Positions 10,842 through 20,292 are shown, numbered from the stretch's first letter. The stretch: 64,000 bases of DNA from Acidimicrobiales bacterium (GCA_029246685.1 JAQWMR010000015.1:124001-188000), one strand, 5' to 3'. The notes: generated by a model from the letters alone, not told the origin. Made by a program: numbers and translations.

Positions 10842-12167
10842 TCAGCCGGGGACACCGACGTCGAGCAGCCGGCCGACGTAGTACGTCGCCGGAAGCACGA
10901 AGAGCAGGCCATCGAAGCGGTCCAGGAGGCCGCCATGGCCGGGGAGGATCGAGCCCATGTCCTTGATGCCGAGATCACGCTTGATCTGCGACTCGGCCAG
11001 ATCACCGATCGGCGCAGCGAGCGCACCGACAAGACCCAGTAGGAGCGCGGCGCCGACGCTGCCGCCCCACGGGTCGTCGCTGGCGAACGGTGCCGGCTGA
11101 CCCATCAGACCCATGGTCACGCCCGCACCGACAGCGACAACCATGCCGCCGACCAGGCCTTCCATGGTCTTGTTGGGGCTCGCCGGCGAGAGCGGCGTGC
11201 GCCCCATCAGTTTCCCGATGGTGAGCGCCCCGACGTCGTAGCCAACCGTGATGAGGATTGCCGCCGTGAGCATGCCCGTACCGATGTCGACGCCGCCGAC
11301 ATTGATCGAGAGCATGAGCGCCGCGAACGAACCGAGCAGACCGATATGGAGAATGCCGAGCAGCGTGGTGCCGAGCCCACGGACCGCGGACTCGTTGCCG
11401 ACCCCGGTGAGGTACCAGAGCGCACCGAAGATGACCGACAAGACAAGGATGAGCGTCATCGCCTGCTCGCCGCGCCAGTAGACGGCGAGCGGCATGCTCA
11501 CTGTGGCGGTGAGCCCGAGCAGTACGGCAGGCTGGTGGCCGGCGACTCGCACGGCGTTGAAGTACTCGACCGCCGCAAGACCGAGTGCAAGCGTGACGAC
11601 CACGACCGCAGCCGCGGGACCGACCCACATTGCGGCAAGGATCAAGCCCGCGAGACCCACGCCGACGATGACGGCGGCGGGCATGTCTCGCTGCGTATCG
11701 CTGGCGGTGCCGCGGGTGGCGTTGAGGGAAGCGCCGAGGCTGGGCTCGGCGGTGCGAGACGCCTGTGAGTCATCGAACGCGAAGAAGTCGTCAGCGGTGT
11801 CGGGCGCTTCGTCGACTGCGGAAGCGGCCGGTTCCGGCTCCTCCTCCTCCTCGTCGGCCCAACGCGGGGTGGATGAGGCCTCGGCCCATCCGGCGAGGTC
11901 CTCGTCACTTGCCTCGGCGAGCACGGGCTCCTCGGGCGGCGCGAACGTGACAGAGTCCGCCTGACCTCCCACCTGGGGGACGGCGCCCGTGGACGGCTCG
12001 CTCCAGTGCGGGACCGCAGCGTCGTCGTCCTCGAAGCTCACGTCGTCGTCGCCGAAGACGGAGCGCCCGGGGGCAACATTGTCGTCGTAGGCGTCGCCTC
12101 CGTCGCCTCCTTGGAAGCCGTCGTCCGACGGGTGGTTCCCGGCGTTCGGATCGTTGGAATCAGTCAT
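10842..12167 (-). CDS. cdsA: phosphatidate cytidylyltransferase
   Basis: CdsA makes CDP-diacylglycerol from phosphatidate and CTP at the membrane. The 441-residue protein has about 165 N-terminal residues that are acidic and apparently disordered, then multiple membrane helices. The C-terminal family signature reads AESQIKRDLGIKDMG followed by PGHGGLLDRFD. The start follows GGGAGGGCGAGAC. The acidic extension is unusual for the family but the catalytic part is complete. Confidence 0.95.
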   Translation of the reverse strand: MTDSNDPNAGNHPSDDGFQGGDGGDAYDDNVAPGRSVFGDDDVSFEDDDAAVPHWSEPSTGAVPQVGGQADSVTFAPPEEPVLAEASDEDLAGWAEASSTPRWADEEEEEPEPAASAVDEAPDTADDFFAFDDSQASRTAEPSLGASLNATRGTASDTQRDMPAAVIVGVGLAGLILAAMWVGPAAAVVVVTLALGLAAVEYFNAVRVAGHQPAVLLGLTATVSMPLAVYWRGEQAMTLILVLSVIFGALWYLTGVGNESAVRGLGTTLLGILHIGLLGSFAALMLSINVGGVDIGTGMLTAAILITVGYDVGALTIGKLMGRTPLSPASPNKTMEGLVGGMVVAVGAGVTMGLMGQPAPFASDDPWGGSVGAALLLGLVGALAAPIGDLAESQIKRDLGIKDMGSILPGHGGLLDRFDGLLFVLPATYYVGRLLDVGVPG

Positions 12168-12195
12168 GTCTCGCCCTCCCTGAGTTGATCGAGGC

Positions 12196-12765
12196 CTAGA
12201 CCTCCATCAACTCCTGCTCTTTCTGGGCCTGCGCCTCATCGATCGCCGCGATCCGAGCATCCTTCATTTCATCGAGCTGGCCTTCAGCTCCATGGATGTC
12301 GTCAGAGGAGACTCCCCCGTCGTTCTCCAGGTCGTCAAGATCCTTGCGCGCGGAGCGGCGGGCCGCGTTCACTCGCTGCTTCGCCTCTTCGCTCATGCCG
12401 CCGACCACGCGAGCCAATTCACGACGACGCTCCTCGTTGAGCGGGGGAAAGGCCAACCGGATGATTCGTCCGTCGTTCGACGGCGTGAGCCCCATATTGG
12501 AGTTCACGATCGCCTTCTCGATCACTTCGAGATTCGCCATGTCGTGGGGCGTGACGATGAGCATTCGCGCCTCGGGAACCGAGAAGCTCGCCAACTCCTG
12601 CAGGCGCATCTCGACACCGTAGGCCTCGGCCGTCAGGCGTTCGAACAACGCGGAACTCGCTCGGCCGGTGCGCACCGTGGAGAACTCACTACGGGCATGG
12701 CTCACTGCGCCGTCCATGTTCTCGGCTGCGTCCTCAAGCACGAGGTCGATCATTTCGGAACTCAC
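12196..12765 (-). CDS. frr: ribosome recycling factor
   Basis: RRF splits post-termination ribosomes together with EF-G. The sequence has [12 protein letters not shown], the [18 protein letters not shown] hinge and the [10 protein letters not shown] helix. The GTG at 12765 gives 189 residues, has GAAAGGG five bases upstream and forms a GTGA overlap with pyrH. An ATG at 12753 would give exactly 185 residues, the E. coli length, but has poor ribosome-binding-site spacing. The start is therefore a choice between these two. Confidence 0.95.
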   Translation of the reverse strand: MSSEMIDLVLEDAAENMDGAVSHARSEFSTVRTGRASSALFERLTAEAYGVEMRLQELASFSVPEARMLIVTPHDMANLEVIEKAIVNSNMGLTPSNDGRIIRLAFPPLNEERRRELARVVGGMSEEAKQRVNAARRSARKDLDDLENDGGVSSDDIHGAEGQLDEMKDARIAAIDEAQAQKEQELMEV

Positions 12766-13529
12766 GACGGCCCTTTCTCGCCGTTCACGAGCGTACCGAT
12801 CGCCCCTCCATCGAGCAGGGACCGAAGGTTTCCGTCTCCCATGAGGTCGAAGACGACGATCGGGAGATCGTTGTCCATGCACAAGGTGATCGCCGTGGCG
12901 TCCATCACCTTGAGGCCTCGATTGAGCACGTCCAGATAACTCACGTGGTCGAGTTTGGTCGCGTTCTTGTCCTCGCGTGGGTCAGCCGTGTAAATCCCGT
13001 CCGTTCCACCGTGGGTGCCTTTGAGCACAGCGCCGGCCTCGATCTCGACGGCCCGCAGGGCTGCCGTGGTATCGGTTGTGAAGAACGGATAGCCGTTGCC
13101 GCCACCGAAGATGACGATGCGGTCCTTGTCGAGATGACGGATCGCCTTGCGGCGGATGTAGGGCTCGGCAACCTGCGCCATGTGAATCGCGCTCTGTACC
13201 CGCGTGGGCTGTCCCAGTTGTTCGAGCGTGTCTTGCAGCGCCAGCGCATTCATCACCGTCGCGAGCATGCCCATGTAGTCGGCCTGGGCGCGATCCATGC
13301 CGGCGCCCTCACCCTGGATGCCGCGCCAGATGTTGCCGCCACCGACGACGACGGCGATGTCGATGTCGAATCGCCGCTTGGCAGCAACGATGTCCTCTGC
13401 GATGGCGCGAACGGTCGGACCGTCGATGCCGTATTCCTGCGGGCCGGCGAACGCCTCCCCGGAGAGTTTCAACAACACCCGACCCCAACGGGCCTGATCG
13501 GTTCCCCGAGAAGTGTCGCCGTCGCTCAT
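12762..13529 (-). CDS. pyrH: uridylate kinase
   Basis: PyrH phosphorylates UMP to UDP and is a hexameric amino-acid-kinase-fold enzyme. The 255-residue protein shows [34 protein letters not shown] and [16 protein letters not shown], all family motifs. GAGGGGA lies upstream of the ATG. It is between tsf and frr, the standard order, and is coupled to frr by a GTGA overlap. Confidence 0.97.
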   Translation of the reverse strand: MSDGDTSRGTDQARWGRVLLKLSGEAFAGPQEYGIDGPTVRAIAEDIVAAKRRFDIDIAVVVGGGNIWRGIQGEGAGMDRAQADYMGMLATVMNALALQDTLEQLGQPTRVQSAIHMAQVAEPYIRRKAIRHLDKDRIVIFGGGNGYPFFTTDTTAALRAVEIEAGAVLKGTHGGTDGIYTADPREDKNATKLDHVSYLDVLNRGLKVMDATAITLCMDNDLPIVVFDLMGDGNLRSLLDGGAIGTLVNGEKGPS

Positions 13530-13592
13530 TCTTGTCCCCTCATCGTGCTACCACATGGGGCCGGGTGGCCCCGCTCCCCCTGGTCGCTCACC

Positions 13593-14381
13593 TCAGCCGC
13601 CGATCACGACCTGCCGGTAACGGGCGATCGAGCCACCGCCGAGGCTGTCCTTCACGGATGTCTTGTCACCGTGGAGGCCCTGCTCGAGCAACACTCGGGT
13701 ACCGAACCATCCACGGAGACGCCCGTCGACGATCTTCTCCCAGGCCTGCTCGGGCTTGCCCTCGGCCTTGGTGATCTCGAGCAACGCGGCGCGCTCCGCC
13801 TCGACCTCGTCGGCCGGCACTTCGTCGGCGCTGAGGTAGCTGGGCTTGGCGAACGCGATGTGAAGAGCGATCTGGTGGAGTTCATCCTGGCTGATGCCGG
13901 CACCCTCAACGACGACGGCGTTCACGCCGCGGCCGTCCTGCACATGCAGGTAGGTGTCGAGAACGTTGCCATCAGCGGCGACGATCTGCTCGACCGCCCC
14001 GAGCCCGATGTTCTCCTTGATGGTCACCTTGAGGTCGTCGAGCGCCTCACTGTGCGCGTCGACCGCGCCGGTGCCGTCGGCCAGTACCGCATCGGCCAGG
14101 CTCTGCGCGAGCCCGGTGACCGCTTCGTTCTTGGCCGAGAAGTCTGTCTCGGTCTTGATCTGGACCAATGCTGCGGTGTTGCCCGAAACGGCGACGGCGA
14201 TCGTGCCCTCGTCGTTCTCGCGGTCGCTACGGCCAGCGGCCTTGGCAAGGCCCTTTTCCCGCAGCGCCTGGGTGGCAGCCTCCATGTCGCCGCCGGCTTC
14301 GACGAGCGCGTTCTTCGCGTCCATCATGCCGGCGCCCGTTTCGTCGCGCAGCGCCTTGACGTCCTTGGCGGAAATCGACAT
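13593..14381 (-). CDS. tsf: elongation factor Ts
   Basis: EF-Ts exchanges GDP on EF-Tu. The 262-residue protein starts MSISAKDVKALRDETGAG (UBA-like domain), followed by MMDAKNALVEAGGD and the TDFSAKNEAV motif, where most homologues have Val for the Ser. The dimerisation domain lies behind it. GGAG lies upstream of the start. It follows rpsB by 47 bases in the usual rpsB-tsf operon. Confidence 0.97.
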   Translation of the reverse strand: MSISAKDVKALRDETGAGMMDAKNALVEAGGDMEAATQALREKGLAKAAGRSDRENDEGTIAVAVSGNTAALVQIKTETDFSAKNEAVTGLAQSLADAVLADGTGAVDAHSEALDDLKVTIKENIGLGAVEQIVAADGNVLDTYLHVQDGRGVNAVVVEGAGISQDELHQIALHIAFAKPSYLSADEVPADEVEAERAALLEITKAEGKPEQAWEKIVDGRLRGWFGTRVLLEQGLHGDKTSVKDSLGGGSIARYRQVVIGG

Positions 14382-14428
14382 CTCTGATTCTCCGGTTGTG
14401 TGTTGTGTACGTGGTGGTCGCTGGGCGC

Positions 14429-15394
14429 TCAGGCCTCAGGCGTACCTTCGTCGCCGGCCTGCGGGATGGATTCTTCCACAGGAGCGTCGGTGGCTTCAGC
14501 GGCTTCCGCGGCAGGAGCCTCGGCGGCAGCTTCAGGGGCGGCCTCCTCGACCGGTGCCTCAGCGGGAGCGTCCTTCGCGGCGGCGACCCGAGCCTCACGC
14601 TCGGCGGCCTGGACAGCAGCCTCGGAGCGGGCCTGCTCCTGCTGAGCAGCGACCTCGGCCTCTTCGAGCGCGTTGCGCTTGGCACCGCCACCCTCAGGAG
14701 CCTTCTTCGAGCGGATGAAACGGCCTTCCTGCACAGCATCGGAGATGACGCGGCACATGAGCTGGCCGGCACGGATGGCGTCGTCGTTCCCGGGGATGGC
14801 GTAGTCGACGAGATCCGGATCGCAGTTGGTGTCGACGACCGCGACGATCGGCACGCCGATCTTGCGGGCCTCCGTGACTGCGATGTGTTCCTTCTTCGTG
14901 TCGAGCACGAAGATCGCATCGGGCAGCTTCTCCATGTCGCGGATGCCCCCGAGGTTGCGCTCGAGCTTCACGAGTTCGCGATTGATGAGCAGCGCTTCCT
15001 TCTTGGGCATGGCCTCGAACTCTCCCGAGTCGCGCATCCGGGCGAAGTCCTTCATCTTGCCGACGCGCTTCGAGATCGTCTGGTAGTTGGTGAGCATGCC
15101 GCCGAGCCAACGCTCGTTGATGTAGGGCATGTTGCACCGCTCGGCGTAGGACTGGATGGAGTCCTGTGCCTGCTTCTTGGTGCCGATGAACAGCACCGTG
15201 CCGCCGTTGGCGACGAGATCGCGAACGAAGACGTAGGAGTTCTCCAGATGGTTCAGCGTCTGGTGGAGATCCACGATGTGGATGCCAGAGCGTTCACCGT
15301 GGATGAACCGCTTCATCTTGGGGTTCCAGCGGCGGGTCTGGTGACCGAAGTGCACACCAGCCTCGAGCAGCTGCTTCATGGAGATGACAGCCAT
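14429..15394 (-). CDS. rpsB: 30S ribosomal protein S2
   Basis: S2 is a structural protein of the 30S head/platform region. The 321-residue protein starts [20 protein letters not shown] and has the S2 signatures [20 protein letters not shown] and [12 protein letters not shown]. The core ends near residue 230. An Ala/Glu-rich tail of about 90 residues follows, unlike the short S2 of many bacteria. The start at 15394 follows AAGGAAACC. The reading frame of the upstream M23-like gene overlaps it by 101 bases. Confidence 0.96.
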   Translation of the reverse strand: MAVISMKQLLEAGVHFGHQTRRWNPKMKRFIHGERSGIHIVDLHQTLNHLENSYVFVRDLVANGGTVLFIGTKKQAQDSIQSYAERCNMPYINERWLGGMLTNYQTISKRVGKMKDFARMRDSGEFEAMPKKEALLINRELVKLERNLGGIRDMEKLPDAIFVLDTKKEHIAVTEARKIGVPIVAVVDTNCDPDLVDYAIPGNDDAIRAGQLMCRVISDAVQEGRFIRSKKAPEGGGAKRNALEEAEVAAQQEQARSEAAVQAAEREARVAAAKDAPAEAPVEEAAPEAAAEAPAAEAAEATDAPVEESIPQAGDEGTPEA

Positions 15395-16064
15395 GGTTTC
15401 CTTCTTTCCCGGTTTCGTGTTCGTGCGGGACGCCGAGGCGACCGGGTAATGCACGAACCCAGTGATTCCGTCGATCCCAAAACGGGCTCGTACGGGGCCC
15501 GAATGGACCGTCGAACAGCGTATCGGGCGCGATTCCCAACCCGGCGGGAACCGCGTGGGCCGGAATCGCTTCCCTCCCGCCGTCGGAACTGTGGTGCGGT
15601 AGCAGCCGAACCCGGACACGCCGCTGACCGAAGAGCGGTTCGGGATCCACGTACGTGCCGTGGAGTCGGACAGTGAAGTGGAACGGCCCGCCCGCCAGCG
15701 CCACCCGCTCGCCCCGTGAGACCAGATCACCACGGCGAATCAGAATGTTCTCGACGAATCCGTAGGTCGTGCGCAGACCACCAGGGTGCTCGACGCTGAC
15801 GAACAGGTTGCCGGCTACCGCGCCCGCGAACGCGACGGTGCCATCGGCTGCCGCAACGACCGCGGCGCCGGCGCCCGCGTCGTATTCGATACCACGGTTG
15901 CCCGCGGCGTAAGGACCGTTGGGCAATCGGAACGGATCGAGCACCGCCGCGTCGGTGGGACGGGTGAACACGGCGACCGCCGCGGCTGCCGGAGGCGCCG
16001 GCCAGACGGCAAGGGCCAGAACGGGCAACAGCAGCCATCGCAGGCTGTGGGTGAATCGGGACAT
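15294..16064 (-). CDS. M23-like (LytM fold) secreted protein, degenerate zinc site
   Basis: The N-terminus is a signal peptide ([20 protein letters not shown], then a PAAAA-type cleavage region). Residues 45-145 fit the M23 peptidase fold, with [18 protein letters not shown] and [17 protein letters not shown]. The first zinc-ligand segment, normally HRGVDL, reads NRGIEYD, so the usual His and Asp are Asn and Glu; activity is doubtful. Homologous sequence ends near RVRVRLLP. The frame continues about 95 residues without recognisable similarity and 101 bases into rpsB, so the annotated end may reflect a lost stop. Confidence 0.65.
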   Translation of the reverse strand: MSRFTHSLRWLLLPVLALAVWPAPPAAAAVAVFTRPTDAAVLDPFRLPNGPYAAGNRGIEYDAGAGAAVVAAADGTVAFAGAVAGNLFVSVEHPGGLRTTYGFVENILIRRGDLVSRGERVALAGGPFHFTVRLHGTYVDPEPLFGQRRVRVRLLPHHSSDGGREAIPAHAVPAGLGIAPDTLFDGPFGPRTSPFWDRRNHWVRALPGRLGVPHEHETGKEGNHGCHLHEAAARGWCALRSPDPPLEPQDEAVHPR

Positions 16065-16153
16065 GGGACTACCTCGGTGAGATCGCCAGGGAAGTTCGCT
16101 GCAGCCGGGGTTTGGCTGCCGGGCAGCCCTGCGTGGGCTGCGGATGCCGTCGG

Positions 16154-16929
16154 CTAGACGGGTTCGCGCTCCGCCGCGGTGATCCGCGCGCGAAGCTGAA
16201 GAACGGCCTTGGTGTGGATCTGGCAGACCCGGCTCTCGGTGACCCCGAGGACTCGGCCGATCTCGGCGAGGGTGAGACCCTCGTAGTAGTAGAGCGTCAG
16301 CACGATCTTCTCCCGCTCGGGCATGCGGTTGATCGACTCGGCGAGGATCTGACGCATCTCCTCGACCTCGTAGACGCCCATGGGGCCGTCGCCGGTGTCG
16401 CCGACCGTGTCGCCGAGGGTGACCGACTCGCCCCGTTCACCGCCGGAGAGCATCTCGTCGAGCGCTGCGACTCCGACAAAGCTGATCTGACTTAGCGTGG
16501 TCTGCAGCTGCTGGGACGACACACCCATCTAGTCGGCAACCTCGTCGTCGGTTGGCGACAGGTGGTGCTCCGCTTCGAGCTTGGACTTCGCCCGCTCGAG
16601 CGTGCGGGCCTTGGAGCGAACCGATCGCGGGACCCAGTCGATCGAGCGCAACTCGTCGAGGATGGCGCTCTTGATGCGAGCGATTGCGTACGTCTCGAAC
16701 TTGTAGCCACGCGCGGGATCGAACTTCTCGATCGCGTCGATCAGACCGAACACGCCAAAGCTGACGAGGTCCGATTGCTCGACGTTGCGGGGCAGACCCA
16801 CGCCGACGCGGCCGGCGACGTACTTGACGAGCGGCGAGTGCTGGATGATCAGCTTGTCGCGCAGTTCGCGCGAACGGCTGGACTTGAGTCAGCCCAAAGC
16901 TGTTGTGTCTCAGAGGCGTCGTCGCTCAC
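16154..16929 (-). pseudogene. whiG: WhiG/FliA-type RNA polymerase sigma factor, frameshift and in-frame TAG
   Basis: A sigma-28/WhiG-family gene in its usual place before the M23-like gene and rpsB. A GTG at 16929 with AGGA upstream starts [14 protein letters not shown]. The frame then breaks near 16887, and adding one T (GAC-TTC-AAG) restores [11 protein letters not shown] and region 2 ([35 protein letters not shown]). A TAG at 16529-16531 interrupts [18 protein letters not shown]. Region 4 (LTLYYYEGLTLAEIG, LGVTESRVCQIHTKAV) is intact. With one base restored the gene is 258 codons plus stop, full family length. Either a recent pseudogene or sequencing errors. Confidence 0.85.
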
Positions 16930-16938
16930 AACCAGTTC

Positions 16939-17817
16939 CTACGCGCGGGGGTGGGTGGTTCGGTGGACCTCGCGCATCCGTTCACGACTCACTCGGGTGT
17001 AAATCTGAGTGGTCGCGAGATCCGCGTGGCCCAACAATTCCTGCACAGCACGCAAATCGGCACCTCCGTCCAAAAGATGAGTGGCAAAAGTATGTCGAAG
17101 TGCATGCGGATGGGTGGGATTGGCCGCGCGACGGTCCAGAAGCCGCCTTACGTCGCGTGGTGAAAGCCGCCGCCCTTTGCGGTTGAGGAACACCGCGTCG
17201 TCGGGCGTGTGGTCGCCGATCAGCTCCATTCGACCTTCGGAGATCCAGGCAGCCAGGGCTTCCGCGGCGGGTTCCGACACCGGAACGCGGCGCTGTTTGT
17301 CGCCCTTGCCCCATACCGAAATAGTGCCGGTCTGGCCCGCGATGTCGTTGCGAGAGAGCCCACAGAGCTCGCTGACACGCAGGCCGCTGCCATACAGCAA
17401 CTCGACGATCGCTCGGTCCCGAAGCTCGATTGCCAGGGAGTCCGCGCTGCGCACGCCGCCCTCGACCAGTGCGTCCAGTTCGGATGCGCTCAGAATCTTC
17501 GGCAGAGTTGCCGTGCCGCGCGGTGCAGAGAGCGCGGCGCTCGGATCGGCGTCGATTCGGCCGGTTCGCTGTGCCCAACGGAAGTAACGGCGCAATACCG
17601 ACGCCTTGCGGGCGATGGTGCGGCGGGCATAGCCGTTGCGGTCCAGGTCGGCGAGATACGACCGCAGGTCGCGGCGCGTGATCGCCGTCGGCCCCCCTGC
17701 TCGGCGTTCGTTCAACCAGCCGGCGGCGTCTCGAAGGTCGCGGCGATAGACATCGCGGGTGGACGCGGCGACTCGGGTGAGCGATGTCAGCCACTCGTCG
17801 AGTTCCCAGCGGTCCAT
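16939..17817 (-). CDS. xerC: tyrosine recombinase, XerC/XerD type
   Basis: A site-specific recombinase, probably for chromosome dimer resolution. The 292-residue protein has an N-terminal SAM-like core-binding domain (1-95) and a catalytic domain with Arg147 (GSGLRVSEL), Lys171, His238, Arg241 ([12 protein letters not shown]), His264 and Tyr273 (TQIYTRV), a complete set. The ATG at 17817 gives normal length; an ATG at 17877 would add 20 residues. In actinobacteria this gene lies between dprA and whiG, as here, arguing for a housekeeping Xer role rather than a phage integrase. Confidence 0.92.
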   Translation of the reverse strand: MDRWELDEWLTSLTRVAASTRDVYRRDLRDAAGWLNERRAGGPTAITRRDLRSYLADLDRNGYARRTIARKASVLRRYFRWAQRTGRIDADPSAALSAPRGTATLPKILSASELDALVEGGVRSADSLAIELRDRAIVELLYGSGLRVSELCGLSRNDIAGQTGTISVWGKGDKQRRVPVSEPAAEALAAWISEGRMELIGDHTPDDAVFLNRKGRRLSPRDVRRLLDRRAANPTHPHALRHTFATHLLDGGADLRAVQELLGHADLATTQIYTRVSRERMREVHRTTHPRA

Positions 17818-17873
17818 GCCATCGATCGTAGCCACGCAGCGAGCGCGCAACTGACCACATCCCACGCGAAACG

Positions 17874-18242
17874 TCATGTTCGTCGCACCCGGGCCCCATC
17901 GGCGCAGACCAGCCCGTCGAGTTCGAGTCGGGCGATCTCCGCCGCGACCTCGGCTGCCGTCAGACCGGAGCGGGCCACGATCTCGTCGATCGATGTGGGC
18001 CCGTCGTCGATGGCGCAGAGGACCGGATTGTCGGGTTCGGCCATCACGTTCGGGGCTGAGCGGGCGGCGGTGGTGGCCTCGGTCAGACCAAGCGCCGTGG
18101 TGACGTCGTCGACGTCTCGCACTGGCGCGCATCCCTCCGCCAGGAGTTGGTTTGTCCCGATCGCCGCGCCGTTGCGGACAGAACCTGGAACCGCCATGAC
18201 GTCGATGCCGTCCGAAGTGGCCGAGGGGATGGTGGCGAGCAA
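17874..18242 (-). pseudogene. dprA: dprA remnant: C-terminal part only
   Basis: DprA loads RecA onto incoming DNA. Only the end of the family is present: [24 protein letters not shown], then a winged-helix-like C-terminal domain ([20 protein letters not shown]). The Rossmann-like DNA-binding domain is missing, because the open frame begins directly after the stop of the cytochrome c gene at 18324. The only start in frame is a TTG at 18242. Its position next to xerC is the normal dprA site, so this is a 5'-truncated gene and is unlikely to act as DprA. Confidence 0.8.
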
Positions 18243-18323
18243 GGGAACCTCCGAGTGAATCGAGGAGGTGGCCTTGCGCAGACCGACGAGCGTGAGGCGA
18301 ACCCTATCCGGACGGTCTGACAG

Positions 18324-18680
18324 TCAGCCGAGAACCTCGCGGGTGTAGCGAACGACGGCCTCGATCGCCTCCGGCGTGAGCGTCCCCGTGAAGCTCGGCA
18401 TGTTGCGCACCCCGTCGCCGACGACCGCGATCTGATCCGCCACGTCGGGGTAGCCCTCGACGACCGTGCCGGCAAGGCGCGGGCCCGTGCCACCGCCACC
18501 GGTTGATCCATGACAGTTCACACAACGGGCGCCGTAGACGTCGCGACCAAGAGCGAGGACCGGATCAGGCTCGCCACCCGGGCCCAGGGGGACCTCCGGC
18601 GGATCGCTCGAACACGCCGCGCTGAGGACGAGTACGAGGACCAGCGGGGTGAGCCGGCGCAGGAGAGGTGGGGTCGGCAC
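18324..18680 (-). CDS. lipoprotein cytochrome c, class I
   Basis: A protein of 118 residues with a lipoprotein signal peptide (lipobox LSAAC, Cys23) and one haem c site, CVNCH at residues 53-57. A probable axial Met94 lies in VRNMPSF. After the haem motif, GSTGGGGTGPRLAG and the C-terminal helix are typical of small soluble-type cytochromes c. It probably carries electrons at the outer face of the membrane. It occupies the place where comM and the dprA 5' half would be expected. Confidence 0.9.
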   Translation of the reverse strand: MPTPPLLRRLTPLVLVLVLSAACSSDPPEVPLGPGGEPDPVLALGRDVYGARCVNCHGSTGGGGTGPRLAGTVVEGYPDVADQIAVVGDGVRNMPSFTGTLTPEAIEAVVRYTREVLG

Positions 18681-18702
18681 GGAGTCCGACGATACTGATC
18701 AG

Positions 18703-18813
18703 ATGGGAATGGACCCCACGCGGCCACATCGACGCCGACCGACCGACGTTCTGTATGTCGCGGCCGGCCTCCTGGTTGCGCTGCTGCTCGTCCTCTGGGC
18801 GATCTTCGGGTAG
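18703..18813 (+). CDS. small single-pass membrane protein (36 residues)
   Basis: A short open frame starting MGMDPTRPHRRRPTDV followed by one hydrophobic segment of about 18 residues ending LLVLWAIFG. The basic N-terminus and terminal helix suggest a tail-anchored inner-membrane peptide. It lies six bases upstream of the zinc-ribbon gene on the same strand and divergently from the cytochrome c gene. No family is recognised; coding is inferred from composition and context. Confidence 0.5.
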   Translation: MGMDPTRPHRRRPTDVLYVAAGLLVALLLVLWAIFG

Positions 18814-18819
18814 AAGGCG

Positions 18820-19032
18820 ATGGACGACCCCGAGACGTACGGTGACGTTGACGTCCGCTTCCTGCAGCCCTACCAAGCGACGAAGACGTACCTCTGTCCG
18901 AACTGCAACCGCGACATCCCACCCGGCACTGGCCACTACGCGGTCGTCCCGGTGCAAGCACCGGATCTACGTCGACATTGGCACCGCGGATGCTGGGACG
19001 GCAGGAAGACCCGCAAGGCGCCTCGCAAGTAG
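18820..19032 (+). CDS. small conserved zinc-ribbon-like protein
   Basis: A protein of 70 residues with Cys26-x2-Cys29 (YLCPNCN) and His55-x2-Cys58 (HWHRGCW), a likely zinc-binding set, and a basic tail. The pattern QPYQATKTYLCPNCN, a Pro-Gly-x-Gly-His turn and RRHWH resembles small conserved actinobacterial proteins often misnamed ATP/GTP-binding; I know of no assigned function. It precedes the esterase gene by 11 bases and may be co-transcribed with it. Confidence 0.75.
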   Translation: MDDPETYGDVDVRFLQPYQATKTYLCPNCNRDIPPGTGHYAVVPVQAPDLRRHWHRGCWDGRKTRKAPRK

Positions 19033-19043
19033 GGTTGCCGGCC

Positions 19044-19910
19044 ATGGCCAGCGAACAACTCGAAGCAACAATCGCGATGATGCGCGAGATGAGCGTCATC
19101 ACCGGCGACATCGAAGCGGACCGAGCCGCGATCGCGGTCGGCGGCGCGATGCCGGACGACATCGCGCACGAGATGGTGACGGTCGGCGAGGCGACAGCCG
19201 CGTGGATCACGGACGGCAGGCGTGCCGACGCCGCGATCGTCTACCTCCACGGAGGCGGCTACGTCCTCGGTGGGCTCGGCACCCACGGAGCCTTCGGCGC
19301 TCGGCTGTCGGCCGAGACCGGCCTCGCGGTCCTCGTCGTGGACTACCGACTCGGCCCCGAGCACACGCACCCCGCGTCCCTCGACGATGCCCTCGCCGCC
19401 TACGACTGGCTCCGCGCCCGGGGCATCGACGCCGCGAACATCGTGATTGCCGGCGACTCCGCCGGCGGCGGCCTCACCCTCGCGACCCTCGGCGCGTTGC
19501 GCGACCGAGGAGACAGAGCGGCAGCCGGCGTGGCTCTGTCGCCTTGGGCCGACCTGACCTGTTCGAACTCGACGTACGACTCGGTCGGCGACGCCGACCC
19601 GTTGGTCGGATTCACCCAGCTCACGGCATACGCGGCGGCGTACGCGGGCACGACCGCGCTCGACGACCCCCGACTCTCCCCTGGCCTCGGAGATCTCTCC
19701 GGACTCCCGCCGGTGCTCGTCCAGGTCGGCGGGGTCGAGGTGCTGCTCGACGACAGCCTCGAGGTAGCCGCCAAGATCGAAGCAGCCGGAGGCGACGTCA
19801 CACTCCAGCAGTGGGACGAAGCGATCCACGTCTTCCAGATGCTCGGTGCGCCCGAGTCCGACGACGCGATCGCGAAGATCGCCGAGTTCGTGGCCGCGCA
19901 CGTGGGTTAG
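19044..19910 (+). CDS. alpha/beta hydrolase, hormone-sensitive-lipase family
   Basis: A 288-residue carboxylesterase-like enzyme. The oxyanion-hole motif YLHGGGYV is at residues 68-74 and the nucleophile Ser139 is in GDSAGGG. The remaining catalytic residues are likely Asp in GVEVLLDDS and His in EAIHVFQM. It probably cleaves short acyl esters; the substrate is unknown. The end overlaps yraN by four bases on the opposite strand. It lies within the segment that separates yraN from dprA. Confidence 0.9.
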   Translation: MASEQLEATIAMMREMSVITGDIEADRAAIAVGGAMPDDIAHEMVTVGEATAAWITDGRRADAAIVYLHGGGYVLGGLGTHGAFGARLSAETGLAVLVVDYRLGPEHTHPASLDDALAAYDWLRARGIDAANIVIAGDSAGGGLTLATLGALRDRGDRAAAGVALSPWADLTCSNSTYDSVGDADPLVGFTQLTAYAAAYAGTTALDDPRLSPGLGDLSGLPPVLVQVGGVEVLLDDSLEVAAKIEAAGGDVTLQQWDEAIHVFQMLGAPESDDAIAKIAEFVAAHVG

Positions 19911-20248
19911 AACGCGCCCTCGATCACCGCCACATCCCCCGCGGTGACCGTTGCGACATCGAAGCGGAGCCGCCCGCGACGATCGTGGGCGTCGAGCCAC
20001 GACACCGCGGTGCGCCGCAAGAACAGTTTTTTGCGGTGGCCGACAGCCTCGACGCCATGACCGAAGTGATCCGAGCTGCGCGTCTTCACCTCACAGAACA
20101 CGATCTCATCGCCGCGAGCGAGCAAGAGATCGAGCTCACCGCCCTTCACTCGCCAGTTGCGATCCAGCACGACGTAGCCGGCCGATTCGTAGTGGCGCGC
20201 CACGCGGGCTTCGCCCCATTCACCCAGTGCGACCCGTGACCGATCCAT
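19907..20248 (-). CDS. yraN: YraN/UPF0102 family endonuclease-like protein
   Basis: A protein of 113 residues of the UPF0102 family, which has a PD-(D/E)xK nuclease-like fold. Visible motifs are LGEWGEARVARHY, NWRVKGGELDLL and FCEVKTRSSDHFG, containing the Glu-Leu-Asp and Glu-x-Lys residues. The family is often encoded near rplS-rnhB or comM-dprA. Here it follows rplS directly, with lepB and rnhB absent in between. Confidence 0.9.
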   Translation of the reverse strand: MDRSRVALGEWGEARVARHYESAGYVVLDRNWRVKGGELDLLLARGDEIVFCEVKTRSSDHFGHGVEAVGHRKKLFLRRTAVSWLDAHDRRGRLRFDVATVTAGDVAVIEGAF

Positions 20249-20292
20249 GTGACCGATCGTAGGAACCCCCTGTGACAGGGCTCCGAAGGCGA

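Noticed and set aside
13557..13572. GGGGCC-GGGT-GGCCCC hairpin between pyrH and tsf
   Set aside because: Only 6 bp with no T run, inside an operon; common by chance in such GC-rich sequence.
16939..17817. Tyrosine recombinase as a phage or island integrase
   Set aside because: It has the length and conserved neighbourhood of housekeeping Xer proteins, with no att-like repeats or tRNA nearby.
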